64,000 nucleotides of DNA, taken from positions 124,001 through 188,000 of the forward strand of contig JAGNEZ010000003.1 in assembly GCA_018003015.1 (NCBI GenBank), read 5' to 3'. Both the position numbers and the translations under genes were made by a program. Of this stretch, positions 46,058 to 53,947 are shown one piece after another. Every line of letters starts with the position of its first letter. Within the stretch, counting starts at the first letter, position 1. Origin of the DNA: Phycisphaerae bacterium (GTDB taxonomy: Bacteria > Planctomycetota > Phycisphaerae > UBA1845 > PWPN01). Below the pieces are notes generated by a model. The model saw nothing but the letters and a program-made list of their open reading frames with translations. It made no database searches and had not been told where the DNA came from.

Positions 46058-46914
46058 TCATTGATGGGGTCAGGATCCCATGGTCCCACATCGGCGGGCT
46101 GCCAGACGACCGGCGAATTGCCAAAGGACTTCTTGGCCAATACCTTCTTGTGCATGTTTTCAATGTTGCCACCGGCAAAAACGATGTTCGTCTTGGTGTT
46201 GTGGCGGTAGTCCACATCGTCCATCGTCTGTCTCCATCGCCCCTTGAACGACAGGACATCTCCGCCTACATCGCCGTCAAAAAGCAGCACCGTGGTCAAC
46301 GGACTCTTGAGCGTATCGAGTTTCCGGAACGGCGGCCTCAGGTAATAGGGACTCAACCAGTTCGTCTCAGCGAGCTTGCTGTTCATGCGATAGCCCTCGG
46401 AGCTGTTCGGGGCATCGCGGGCAACCGTAGGGCACAGCTTGACTCCCACATTTTTCTTGTCGGTCTTGAGGTACTTGTCCACCGCATCATACCAGCAGAG
46501 ATAGTCTTTTCGTTCCTTGTATATCTCTGAAGGGAGGAGGTTCTCTTTCACGCGGTCCTCGAACGGCAGGAAACCGCCGTGAGCACTGGCATACATCAGC
46601 ATGGCCTTCGAAAGCTCGGTGAAATTGGTCCGACAGAGGACGGAGCGGACGTTCTCACGACTGGTGGCTAGGCTGGGGATGATAATGCTGACCAAGAGCG
46701 TAATGATGGCGACCACGACCATGAGCTCGATCAGGGTGAAGGCCCGTCCTCCGGGACGGCGCGAGCTGAGAACCGACTGTGCCCGCCGAGGGGATACACG
46801 ACTGGCTTCAAGGGAACGGATAGCCGAACCCACGAGACAACATGTGGTCACAATATCGGCCTCCCAGCGTCGGAATGACAAGAGGATCCCTCGCCCCGCG
46901 AGACGATGGCACAT
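46054..46914 (-). CDS. Pseudopilin-like protein at the head of the VTC operon
   Basis: Read from the ATG at 46914, the protein is 286 residues; a GTG at 46917 is next to it. It has a prepilin-type cleavage site followed by a long hydrophobic helix (GRAFTLIELMVVVAIITLL, then VSIIIPSLATSREN). About 57 residues precede the cleavage point, far more than the usual 6-25. The globular part has VKLCPTVARDAPNSSEG and a C-terminal region (GRWRQTMDDVDYRHNTKTN, FAGGNIENMH) like other planctomycete prepilins. A TTGACC / TAATAT promoter lies directly in front. A GTG further in (codon 23 counted from 46917, in DIVTTCCL) is a possible alternative start. Confidence 0.8.
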   Translation of the reverse strand: MCHRLAGRGILLSFRRWEADIVTTCCLVGSAIRSLEASRVSPRRAQSVLSSRRPGGRAFTLIELMVVVAIITLLVSIIIPSLATSRENVRSVLCRTNFTELSKAMLMYASAHGGFLPFEDRVKENLLPSEIYKERKDYLCWYDAVDKYLKTDKKNVGVKLCPTVARDAPNSSEGYRMNSKLAETNWLSPYYLRPPFRKLDTLKSPLTTVLLFDGDVGGDVLSFKGRWRQTMDDVDYRHNTKTNIVFAGGNIENMHKKVLAKKSFGNSPVVWQPADVGPWDPDPINE

Positions 46915-46920
46915 CACTCG

Positions 46921-46949
46921 ATATTAACCCTTGATGAGGCTTAGGTCAA
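46921..46949 (-). promoter_or_regulatory. Promoter of pseudopilin-VTC-DUF4956 operon, leaderless candidate
   Basis: On the minus strand TTGACC (46949-46944), 17 bases and TAATAT (46926-46921) are followed after 6 bases by the ATG at 46914. The transcript would begin at or beside the start codon. Confidence 0.55.
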
Positions 46950-47264
46950 GAACGAGTGAGACGACTTCGTTACCCCAAAAGGCCCCGTCGGGGGATTCCC
47001 CAGCAGAACCGAGTCCGGTGTCGGCCGGCGGCGACCCGGCCAATCCCCTCACCCAGGTCAGGACGAGGTTGATCACGCCGGAATGAACCGTTTCAACGAG
47101 GTCCGTGAGTCTATAACGACTTCCTTGGTCGTCAAAATGGCCGCCAATCACCTCCTCGGGAGGCAGAGAATTGCCTATTCTCACAGCCCGCTGAAGCCAT
47201 TCTAAGGGCGACGCAGCTGGCCGAGCGGCTCCGCAAGCGTCTGGAGTTGGGCAGCCAGCCAGCC
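46950..47264. other. Intergenic region with a short coding-like minus-strand frame
   Basis: About 315 bases between two minus-strand genes. One minus frame reads RIGNSLPPEEVIGGHFDDQG and DLVETVHSGVINLVLTWVRG, but it has no start codon with a ribosome site and its codon use is mixed. It could be an old relic. No gene is called. Confidence 0.3.
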
Positions 47265-47822
47265 TCAGTGACCTGGCGTCCTCTGGCCGCTGTTCCCGTA
47301 AGCCTGCCCGAGACGAGGCTTCACCCGGCCGAGAACCACGAGAGCCACACCGAGAAGCAGACCGACCAAAGTGCCGGCCAGGAGCTGCCTGAACACGGCG
47401 ACCATGGCCGAGACATCTTGAGCCGCAGCCAACAAGCTCTGAAACGCGATCGACCGGCCTCGCAAGTAGACATGGAGCGAAGGAGCACCCACGGCCAGAA
47501 GAAGGAGCTTCAACCGGAACCAGCGCATCCGGGCCATTGGCCCGACCATGGATGCCGTCAGCAAGATACCCACGACGGTCGCGCCAAGGAAGCCCGGAAC
47601 AACCAGCCAGGCGTACACCCGGTGAACTGTCCTCCCGACCTGCCGCCAACCCTCGGCGTCTCCGGGGAGGCCAGCCTGGAAGGCGACCACCAGAAGCGCC
47701 ATGAGCCCGCCGACGTATGCGGCCACGCACAAGAGTTTGGCCACGATCAGATAGGGACGGAATCCTCGCCCCCATCGCCGGCCGTGGATATTGCGAGGCC
47801 TCGAGTGTTGGCTGTCGCCCAT
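47265..47822 (-). CDS. Four-helix membrane protein, CopD/DUF2269-like
   Basis: This 185-residue protein is read from the ATG at 47822 (MGDSQHSRPRN). It has four membrane helices with VAKLLCVAAYVGGLMALLVV, TVHRVYAWLVVPGFLGATVV, RWFRLKLLLLAVGAPSLHV and a last helix near 150-172. The arrangement of Arg and His residues near helix ends resembles DUF2269 or CopD-like proteins. No metal-binding motif can be assigned. It is divergent from cysH by 141 bases. Frames longer at the N-terminus exist but lack ribosome-site support. Confidence 0.6.
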   Translation of the reverse strand: MGDSQHSRPRNIHGRRWGRGFRPYLIVAKLLCVAAYVGGLMALLVVAFQAGLPGDAEGWRQVGRTVHRVYAWLVVPGFLGATVVGILLTASMVGPMARMRWFRLKLLLLAVGAPSLHVYLRGRSIAFQSLLAAAQDVSAMVAVFRQLLAGTLVGLLLGVALVVLGRVKPRLGQAYGNSGQRTPGH

Positions 47823-47963
47823 GCTTGTACCCTGAAGGAATCGGGACGCCGTCCGACAGGGACCATTCTGCGTGCGAATCAGCCATGGTGCAATGCCCCT
47901 CGACCAAGCTGGCCAGACAGACACCCCCTACAATCCCCGGAACCGAGAAGGGACCGAACGCGT

Positions 47964-48689
47964 ATGAATCCCAATCATCCCGTCGATCTAGACTTACTGA
48001 ACCGACAGTTGGAGACACGCACGGCACTGGAGATCATCGACTGGGCCGTGGGGCAATACGGAGACAGCCTGGCGGTGTCCTCGTCCTTTGGCGCGGACAG
48101 CGCGGTTATGCTCCACTTGGCCACGCGCGTGAAACCCGACGTCAAGATTATCACCGTCGACACGGGCTTTCTTTTCCCTGAGACGGTCCTGTTTCGCGAT
48201 GAGCTTGCCCGACGGCTGAACCTCAATCTTCACATCTACCGGCCGGCGCTGACCGCGACCGACTTCCTGATCGAGCACGGACGGATGTGGCGATCAAACC
48301 CCGACGCCTGCTGCGCGTTCAACAAACGCGAGCCTTTCGACCGTGCCAAGCGTGAACTGAAACTCGGGGCCTGGATCACCGGTATTCGACGAGATCAATC
48401 GCTGAGTCGTAGAAAAACGCCGATCATTCAGCGTGATCACACCGGCCTGGTCAAGCTCTGCCCCATCGCGAGTTGGACCGGCCGAGACATGCACTACTAC
48501 CTCCTGGAGAACGACCTGCCCTACCACCCACTTCGCGAGCACGGTTACCTGAGCATCGGCTGCCGCCCGGAGCAAGGCTTCTGCACCAGCCAGGTTCGCC
48601 CGGGCGAGAATCCCCGCTCCGGGCGCTGGGTCAGCTTCGACAAGACGGAGTGCGGCCTCCATTTGCACGATCAGGGCAGCGGCATCTGA
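47964..48689 (+). CDS. cysH: Phosphoadenylyl/adenylyl-sulfate reductase
   Basis: This 241-residue protein is read from the ATG at 47964. It has the PP-loop SSSFGADSAVMLHL, the VDTGFLFPET motif and KTECGLHLH near the C-terminus. A Cys116-Cys117 pair (NPDACCAFNKR) and two later Cys indicate the iron-sulfur, APS-type enzyme, which reduces activated sulfate to sulfite. The second pair is unusual: GCRPEQGFC has Cys200 and Cys207 separated by six residues, where the family normally has C-x2-C. No other cys gene is adjacent. Confidence 0.88.
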   Translation: MNPNHPVDLDLLNRQLETRTALEIIDWAVGQYGDSLAVSSSFGADSAVMLHLATRVKPDVKIITVDTGFLFPETVLFRDELARRLNLNLHIYRPALTATDFLIEHGRMWRSNPDACCAFNKREPFDRAKRELKLGAWITGIRRDQSLSRRKTPIIQRDHTGLVKLCPIASWTGRDMHYYLLENDLPYHPLREHGYLSIGCRPEQGFCTSQVRPGENPRSGRWVSFDKTECGLHLHDQGSGI

Positions 48690-49117
48690 CGTACATAAAG
48701 CATTGCCAAAGCGAGCATTACAGTCTATTCCCGCACCGCGACGCAGCGGCGCGGAAACCTGGAGAGCATCGCCGGGGTGGGATGGGATAAGCCGGTGGAA
48801 CTGGGCGTTTGGGGTGCCCATGGATGCGGATCAGGAACGTGTTGATGCCGTCCTGACTGATGGTGAGCACCCTGCTGTTCGGACGGTGCGAATGGACTGT
48901 TGGGATGTGGGTCAAGTCACTCCCAACCATTGGTCAGTGTGACTTGAAGGGGCGGGGCACGCCGGTGGAAACGGCCGAGGCGAGGCTCCTTCGCCGCTTG
49001 GTTATCGACCGCCGCCCGGATAGGATCCCCTTCGGGACGGATTTGCACGCCCTGCTGGCGGTCGCGTTGCGGCGGAGTTGAAACTCTAACCGTTGGGGGC
49101 TGTAGTCCTTATGGCAC
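48690..49117. other. Intergenic region between cysH and ECF sigma operon
   Basis: About 428 bases with no supported gene. A short plus frame (48703-48942) has no ribosome site. No palindrome or terminator stood out. Confidence 0.4.
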
Positions 49118-49726
49118 TTGTGGGCGAGACACCAAGTGGGAGCGAGCCAGGACAACCCGAGCGACGCCGACTTGGTGCGGACCGTATTCGAGGGCAACCG
49201 AGAAGCCTATGGCACGCTGGTCGAACGGCATCTTCGGAGTGTCTTCGCGGTTGCGGCCCGGATCCTGGGCAACTTGGCCGAGGCCGAGGACGTGGCCCAG
49301 GAAACGTTTCTCCGGGCGTTGGAGCGGTTGTATTTGTACGACCTTGAGCAACCGTTCCGTAATTGGCTGTTCAAGATCGCCACGAACCTGGCTTTGAACA
49401 GGCTCCGAGCCCACAAGCGGGAGCGCATCCTGCACCTCAAGGCGGCGGAAAACCGTCGTAACGAGGGCGGGGCGGTCGACTTGGATGTGCCGAACCCCGG
49501 GCAGTGGCGATACTGGCTGGCGCAGCTTGATGAACCTCAGCGGGCGGCCATGGTGTTGTTTCATTTTCATGGCATGCCCTACACGGAGATCGCAGAGGTG
49601 CTGGACGTGCCGGTCAACACGGTCCGCACACATCTGCACCGGGGCCGAAGGCGACTGCGTGATCTGATGGCGCATGGTCAGATGCCGGAGAACGGGACAT
49701 GGGATATCGCGACACCGAGCAGTTGA
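49118..49726 (+). CDS. ECF sigma factor (RpoE-type)
   Basis: A protein of about 202 residues with sigma region 2 (AYGTLVERHLRSVFAVAARI, AEAEDVAQETFLRALERL) and region 4 (LDEPQRAAMVLFHFHGMPYT, EIAEVLDVPVNTVRTHLHRG). The two-region layout is that of ECF sigma factors, which bind RNA polymerase and read stress promoters. The start is uncertain: a TTG at 49118 or a GTG at 49136. Its end overlaps the next gene by 28 bases. That gene encodes a membrane protein in the position of an anti-sigma factor. Confidence 0.9.
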   Translation: MWARHQVGASQDNPSDADLVRTVFEGNREAYGTLVERHLRSVFAVAARILGNLAEAEDVAQETFLRALERLYLYDLEQPFRNWLFKIATNLALNRLRAHKRERILHLKAAENRRNEGGAVDLDVPNPGQWRYWLAQLDEPQRAAMVLFHFHGMPYTEIAEVLDVPVNTVRTHLHRGRRRLRDLMAHGQMPENGTWDIATPSS

Positions 49727-50367
49727 TCGAAGCCTACCTGGACGGCGAACTGTCCGTGGAACAGGCTGCGGAGGTTGAGAATCTGGTGCGTGGCAACGCG
49801 GAACTGCGCCGCCAGTATGGCCCGGTGATCCAGCTGCTCCGTTCGCCGGAACCGGTCACCATGCCGGATGATTTGACAGAGCGAGTGCTGAGCTCGATTC
49901 AGGGGCATATACTCAGGGAGAAGGCTATGCCGGTCTGCCCGGGGCGGCCCACCCTTCGGGGCTACCGCGTCTGGCTGCCCTGGGCACCGGCTCTCGCGGC
50001 TTCGTTTCTCCTGTTCATGGCCGGCTGGTATGGCTCACAACTGACCAGCCGCTCATCGACGCAGCGGGAGGACCCGAAACCGAGTCTGGTTCCCCAGGTG
50101 AGCGTGGTAGCCAGCCCTCTGCTGCTGAACAGTCTAGCCCAGAGCCTGACGGCGAGCGGGCCGGCCAATCCGGCGGCCTTTGTCATGCAGGGGGCAGCTA
50201 TGGAAGTCATTGCGGCTGCTTCGCTGGAGACCGCCGAGGACTCGGCCGTCGTTCCCGTTCGACAGACGCCTCGACGGCTGCGAGGTGCCAGCCGTTCCCA
50301 GGATCGGTCCTCCGAGCCCACGGACGGACCTCGACTGCCAGTGTTCGTCCCGATTCAGCGGCTATGA
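49699..50367 (+). CDS. Putative membrane anti-sigma factor
   Basis: This 222-residue protein has an N-terminal helical part (DTEQLIEAYLDGELSVEQAA) like the anti-sigma domain of ECF partners, with no zinc-binding His-x3-Cys-x2-Cys. A membrane helix lies at about 92-112 (WLPWAPALAASFLLFMAGWY). A long disordered, Ser/Pro/Arg-rich periplasmic part follows. It overlaps the sigma gene by 28 bases, the usual arrangement of sigma/anti-sigma pairs, so the assignment is by context. Confidence 0.75.
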   Translation: MGYRDTEQLIEAYLDGELSVEQAAEVENLVRGNAELRRQYGPVIQLLRSPEPVTMPDDLTERVLSSIQGHILREKAMPVCPGRPTLRGYRVWLPWAPALAASFLLFMAGWYGSQLTSRSSTQREDPKPSLVPQVSVVASPLLLNSLAQSLTASGPANPAAFVMQGAAMEVIAAASLETAEDSAVVPVRQTPRRLRGASRSQDRSSEPTDGPRLPVFVPIQRL

Positions 50368-50383
50368 GCGTGAGAGGCCCGAC

Positions 50384-51424
50384 ATGACAGCTCAGGTGTT
50401 TGGCATTCATCGATCACGCGGGTTTACCCGGTTGTTCCGCGGTCGGCTCGCCGGGTCAGGTGCGTTCCTCGCCGTTGGCCGCGTCGGTGCGGTCCGGCGA
50501 TGGACGATGCCTGTCGTCGCATCGACGGCATGTCTGTTGTCATTCATCGTGTCCGTACACGGGCAGAGCACAACCGATCCGGTTGAGCGTTCCATGCAAT
50601 TCATCGAGCAGTCGATGAAAGCAACGGACCTGTTCAACGAAGGGAAAGTGAAAGAAGCTTTGGCCGTTTTCAAGAAGCTCCTGGAAACAAACCCGGACCT
50701 GGACGAGGACGGCTACGTAGCTCTCTCGATCGGCGACTGTCTGGCCGTTCTGGATCGCCGGGAAGATGCCAAAGCAGCCTATGAGGCCGCGCAGGCCGCA
50801 CACTCCGACCTGGCCGGCGCAGTGGACGATCGGCTCATCGAACTGGAGTTGGCCGGCAACGTGGGTGACTCGCTACTCGACCGGCTGCGGTTTGCAGCGA
50901 CAGGCCGGAGCGAGAAGCGTTTCGTGGCCGCGTGGCAATTAGGTCGGGCACTTCAGAAGCGGGCTCAGGCCCTGCTCATCGAAGCGGCCAGCGCGTTTCG
51001 GATGGCTGCCCAACTCGATTCACCCATCCCCAAGACCGACTGGCAGGCTGACCATCTGGTGGACCTCGACGACTTGAATGATCAGATGACCGGAGCGATC
51101 GAGAGGGTCGAGAGACGGTGGGCCGAGTTGCGGCGATATCTCTCGGGCCGGCAAGGTCCCGGCGAACAGCTGCCGATCCAGCAGTCCAGCACCCAGCGGC
51201 GGCAGTATGAATGCACGCTCAGGACCGCCGGCGGCGGGCAGGTTGTCCTCCGCGGGTCGCAGGACCGGACGGACGGTGGGCCACGCTTCACCGCCAACGG
51301 GAAGCCCATCCAGTTGAACGAAGCCCAGGCGGATTTCATCCGCCGATACCAGGAGCGCATCGACCACGTTCTACTGGAGGCCGCGAACAGGAAGTCCGCC
51401 AACCAAGGAGAGCATCATGAGTAA
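50384..51424 (+). CDS. Exported TPR-like protein in ECF operon
   Basis: This 346-residue protein starts at the ATG at 50384 (GAGAGG upstream). A signal-like segment (about 40-62, MPVVASTACLLSFIVSVHGQ) follows a basic leader. TPR-like helices follow (FNEGKVKEALAVFKKLLETN, SIGDCLAVLDRREDAKAAYE). The C-terminal 100 residues are Gln/Arg-rich and charged. It lies 16 bases after the anti-sigma gene and overlaps the next gene by 8 bases, so it is part of the same operon. The role is unknown; it may sense or process an envelope substrate. Confidence 0.7.
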   Translation: MTAQVFGIHRSRGFTRLFRGRLAGSGAFLAVGRVGAVRRWTMPVVASTACLLSFIVSVHGQSTTDPVERSMQFIEQSMKATDLFNEGKVKEALAVFKKLLETNPDLDEDGYVALSIGDCLAVLDRREDAKAAYEAAQAAHSDLAGAVDDRLIELELAGNVGDSLLDRLRFAATGRSEKRFVAAWQLGRALQKRAQALLIEAASAFRMAAQLDSPIPKTDWQADHLVDLDDLNDQMTGAIERVERRWAELRRYLSGRQGPGEQLPIQQSSTQRRQYECTLRTAGGGQVVLRGSQDRTDGGPRFTANGKPIQLNEAQADFIRRYQERIDHVLLEAANRKSANQGEHHE

Positions 51425-52556
51425 GCCGTGGGGACTTGCCGGTTTCGGGATCATCGCCTTCGTCTCGACGGTGGTCGCGCTGGCCGGGGATTCGGCCCAG
51501 AGGGTGGTGTTCCGCTATCAATCCAGGCCGGGTGAAGTCGTCCGCCAGCGAATCGTTCTGCAAACGGTGGGTTCCGCCCGGATGGGCCCCAGCGAGATCA
51601 AGACCGGTCAATCGACCACCAACGAACTCAAGAGCGAGACCAAGAAGGTCAACTTGGACGGCTCGACGGAAGTCGAGGTCACGTTGGTCAACGTCAGCAT
51701 GAGTATCACCGGCAACGGGCGGCGCATGGAGTTCAACTCCAAAACGTTTGATCCGGCCAAGGAGCACGACAGGGACCTGCGCTACCTGGGGCGGTTCTTC
51801 TCCACCCTGGCCGGCAAGAAGTTTACCATGGAGTCCAGTCCGGAGGGAAAGCCCACCAAGGTGTCCGGTCTTCACGACATCATCCAGAAAGCCATCGATG
51901 AAGTCAGAAAGGACTTCGAGAAAGAGAAGGGCCGGTTCTTCGTTTCGCAGATCCTCGAGCAGGTCGCCTCGATGTTCGACGATGAGAGCGTTGGGCGCCA
52001 GATGCAGTCCTATTACCGGATGGTCCCGGAGAAACCGGGCCCGGTCCAGGTCGGGGAAACCTGGCAGAACCGATGGATCATGGACATGCCCACGCTCAAT
52101 GCCAAGTGCGAGGCGAATGGCGAGTACGAGCTGTTGGGCGTCGAGACGTTCCGCGGACGCCCATGCGCCAAGATCCGTCTCAAGGAAACGCTCCGCCTAG
52201 CCACTGAGCCGGAAGTGACCGACAACGAGAAGGCGAAGAAACCCAGGAACGCCGGCCTGCTGGGCAGCCTCATGGAGCAGATGGACTACACCATGACCAC
52301 CAGCGGGGGCGAGGGAATCGCCTATTGGGACTATCAGTCCGGCGTGCTCGTCCAACTGCGCCAGACGCAGAAGATGACCATCGAGGCCCGGATCAAGCAG
52401 GGCCCGGCTACGGCTATCACCGGCGCTTCCGGGCTGGGAACGCTGACCCAGAAGCTGAACACGTCGGTCCGTGTCGACCTGATCGAGGGCGACGAGGCGA
52501 CGACCACCGGCGCGAGCGAGTCACACCCCGGCGATTCCGCCGACAAGGCCCCATAA
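51417..52556 (+). CDS. Secreted DUF6263-like protein
   Basis: This 379-residue protein has a signal peptide (LAGFGIIAFVSTVVALAGDS). The mature part reads RVVFRYQSRPGEVVRQRIVL, then VNLDGSTEVEVTLVNVSMSI, YRMVPEKPGPVQVGETWQNR and GIAYWDYQSGVLVQLRQTQK. This is the pattern of a family of bacterial exported proteins of unknown function (DUF6263-like) with a repeated beta-strand domain. It is the last gene of the ECF sigma operon. A strong hairpin terminator lies 136 bases downstream. Confidence 0.7.
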   Translation: MSKPWGLAGFGIIAFVSTVVALAGDSAQRVVFRYQSRPGEVVRQRIVLQTVGSARMGPSEIKTGQSTTNELKSETKKVNLDGSTEVEVTLVNVSMSITGNGRRMEFNSKTFDPAKEHDRDLRYLGRFFSTLAGKKFTMESSPEGKPTKVSGLHDIIQKAIDEVRKDFEKEKGRFFVSQILEQVASMFDDESVGRQMQSYYRMVPEKPGPVQVGETWQNRWIMDMPTLNAKCEANGEYELLGVETFRGRPCAKIRLKETLRLATEPEVTDNEKAKKPRNAGLLGSLMEQMDYTMTTSGGEGIAYWDYQSGVLVQLRQTQKMTIEARIKQGPATAITGASGLGTLTQKLNTSVRVDLIEGDEATTTGASESHPGDSADKAP

Positions 52557-52691
52557 ACTCGCGATCGACAGTCGTTCTGTGGCTTACTGAAGACGCGATT
52601 GCCGGTGTTCCGGGCTTCCGACGGTTGTTTCTTGACTTCCGGTCGCTGCCCCCGAATGATCTAGTGTCTCTGGCGAATCTCTCTGATCCAA

Positions 52692-52730
52692 AAGGGCCGG
52701 CTTCAGGAAGGAGCTGGCCCTTCTCTCTTT
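52692..52730 (+). terminator. Rho-independent terminator after the ECF operon
   Basis: AAGGGCCGGCT (52692-52702) pairs with AGCTGGCCCTT (52712-52722), 11 bp with one G-T pair, around a 9-base loop. It is followed by CTCTCTTT. This is a strong candidate for termination of the operon. The right arm, loop and tail occur again at 59650-59682. Confidence 0.65.
52698..52730 (+). repeat. 33-bp direct repeat, copy 1
   Basis: The 33 bases beginning CGGCTTCAGGAAGGAG and ending CTTCTCTCTTT are identical to 59650-59682, in the same orientation. In this copy they form most of a terminator hairpin. The second copy lacks the left arm. Confidence 0.8.
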
Positions 52731-52867
52731 AAGCCTTTGTCACTACAGTACTTTCGTATACCTATAGGTCTACCTTGACCTATTCTAAGCCCTATCAGTC
52801 ACGGTCAGTGTTTAGTGGTTAGTTGGAAGTAAGAAGGGGTGAGGAATGAGCGTCGTTAGCTCTCGGC

Positions 52868-52931
52868 GGTCAGCTTTCAGCTATCAGCCAGAGGATGTGA
52901 AGCGAACCGCCAAGACGCCATGACGCGGAGG
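52868..52931 (+). repeat. Dispersed-repeat cluster: heptads and AACCGCCAAG element
   Basis: Three tandem heptads GGTCAGC, TTTCAGC, TATCAGC (52868-52888) match the (G)CTGAAA-type heptameric repeats scattered in many bacterial genomes. They are followed by AACCGCCAAGACGCCATGAC (52905-52924) plus GCGGAGG, a dispersed intergenic element known from many genomes. Both lie in a decayed segment between 52740 and 53940. Confidence 0.55.
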
Positions 52932-53012
52932 AAACGACGGCGACCAGTGAACCGAAGGCCGCGAAGAGAGCGAAGCAACACGGAGCGGGCGAACCGCGAA
53001 ACGCAGTCGGGC

Positions 53013-53495
53013 CGCCGCGTGGTGAATGGTCAGATGGGCGCGATGCGCGACCCTGAAGCCGGAGAACTCGACGGCGATCGCCGCCAGCAGAGCAGCTCGC
53101 CAGTCATGCCGGCACGCCCGGAGGAAGCGATACATGCAGCCGCCGGCGAGACCGAAGTGCAGCACCAACGTTGCAGGGTACGCGATGAGAGGTGGCAACA
53201 GCGCAAACAGCCAAGTCGGCGGATACCAAAGGCCGGCCTGTGGATCGGCGGCGATCGATGTCCCCATGGCCACCCAGGGATTCCATAGCGGCCACTCACC
53301 CGCCCGGATCTGCTCGCCAATGTACTGTCTGGTAGGAAGGTAGAAGAGGACGTCGTCTTCAATCGCGGATACCCCACCCAGCCGCCACGCGCCGGCAAGA
53401 ATCACGATCGGCAAGCCAAGCAACAGACTGCTCACCAGCAACCGGCGACTGTGATTGCTGATACCGCTACCCTCGGATGCATCTTCCACGCCCAT
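53013..53495 (-). pseudogene. N-terminal fragment of YfhO-type membrane protein
   Basis: The frame from the ATG at 53495 reads like the start of YfhO-family bacterial membrane proteins: DDVLFYLPTRQYIGEQIRAG, EWPLWNPWVAMGTSIAADPQ, LWYPPTWLFALLPPLIAYPA and FSGFRVAHRAHLTIHHAAA. Intact proteins have 700 or more residues with 12 or more helices. Here homology stops near 53013. The remaining frame is low-quality sequence derived from the neighbouring repeat element. It is a broken gene, with the 3' part lost. Confidence 0.6.
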
Positions 53496-53528
53496 GGGCA
53501 GGGATCTTCCGGCTGACGCAGGCGGCCG

Positions 53529-53635
53529 TCAAGCGTGCTCAACCGCAGGCATGAGTCGGTGTCGAAGGCGGCCCAGCTTGATGAAGTCGGTGGCCGTGTT
53601 CAGATACCGCAGAACCGAACGCGAGCGCTGGGCGA
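53529..53635 (-). pseudogene. C-terminal end of a lost gene upstream of the YfhO fragment
   Basis: The minus frame ending at 53529 reads SVLRYLNTATDFIKLGRLRH and RLMPAVEHA with GC-rich third positions, like real coding sequence. Further upstream it runs into repeat-like sequence and loses this character. It stops 33 bases before the start of the YfhO fragment. It may be the tail of an adjacent operon gene. Family unknown. Confidence 0.35.
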
Positions 53636-53686
53636 GGTGAACAGAAGAAAGCAAAGAAGAACGCGCGGTGGACCGTTTGACTGGAG

Positions 53687-53736
53687 GGATAGGATGAACA
53701 GGATTCCTCACCAGATCCTGCCCATCCTACCTATCC
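53687..53736. repeat. Imperfect inverted repeat of the GGATAGGATGAACAGGAT type
   Basis: GGATAGGATGAACAGGAT (53687-53704) and ATCCTGCCCATCCTACCTATCC (53715-53736) are imperfect complements with a 10-base loop. This kind of dispersed AGGAT-rich palindrome recurs in intergenic DNA of many bacteria. Confidence 0.55.
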
Positions 53737-53874
53737 TATTCGTTGTCTTGCCGTCGGGGTTCTGATTCTCCATCAGTGCCAGGCCGGACGAGGCGCCGGC
53801 ACCGCCCCCCTATTCTTGCGACTCCCACTATTTAGAGAATGGCCTACGACCCCTTATCCGGCCCCCCCTTATCC

Positions 53875-53908
53875 GGGCCGCAGGCGGTCCGGAGTCCGCC
53901 TGCGGCCC
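53875..53908 (-). terminator. 13-bp perfect hairpin at the 3' side of the LamG-type gene
   Basis: GGGCCGCAGGCGG (53875-53887) pairs perfectly with CCGCCTGCGGCCC (53896-53908) around an 8-base loop, 40 bases past the stop of the gene at 53948. There is no T-run. CCCCTTATCCGG occurs in tandem just before it (53850 and 53865). Confidence 0.45.
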
Positions 53909-53947
53909 ACTGGAGGGTGCTTCACTGTGCAACTGAGCCGTTGCGGC

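Noticed and set aside
46924-47260. Coding-like minus frame after the CopD-like gene
   Set aside because: No start codon with a ribosome site, mixed third-position composition and overlap with the neighbouring gene in another frame; kept only as a possible relic.
48703-48942. 79-codon plus frame between cysH and the ECF sigma gene
   Set aside because: No ribosome site, no signal peptide and no recognisable domain.
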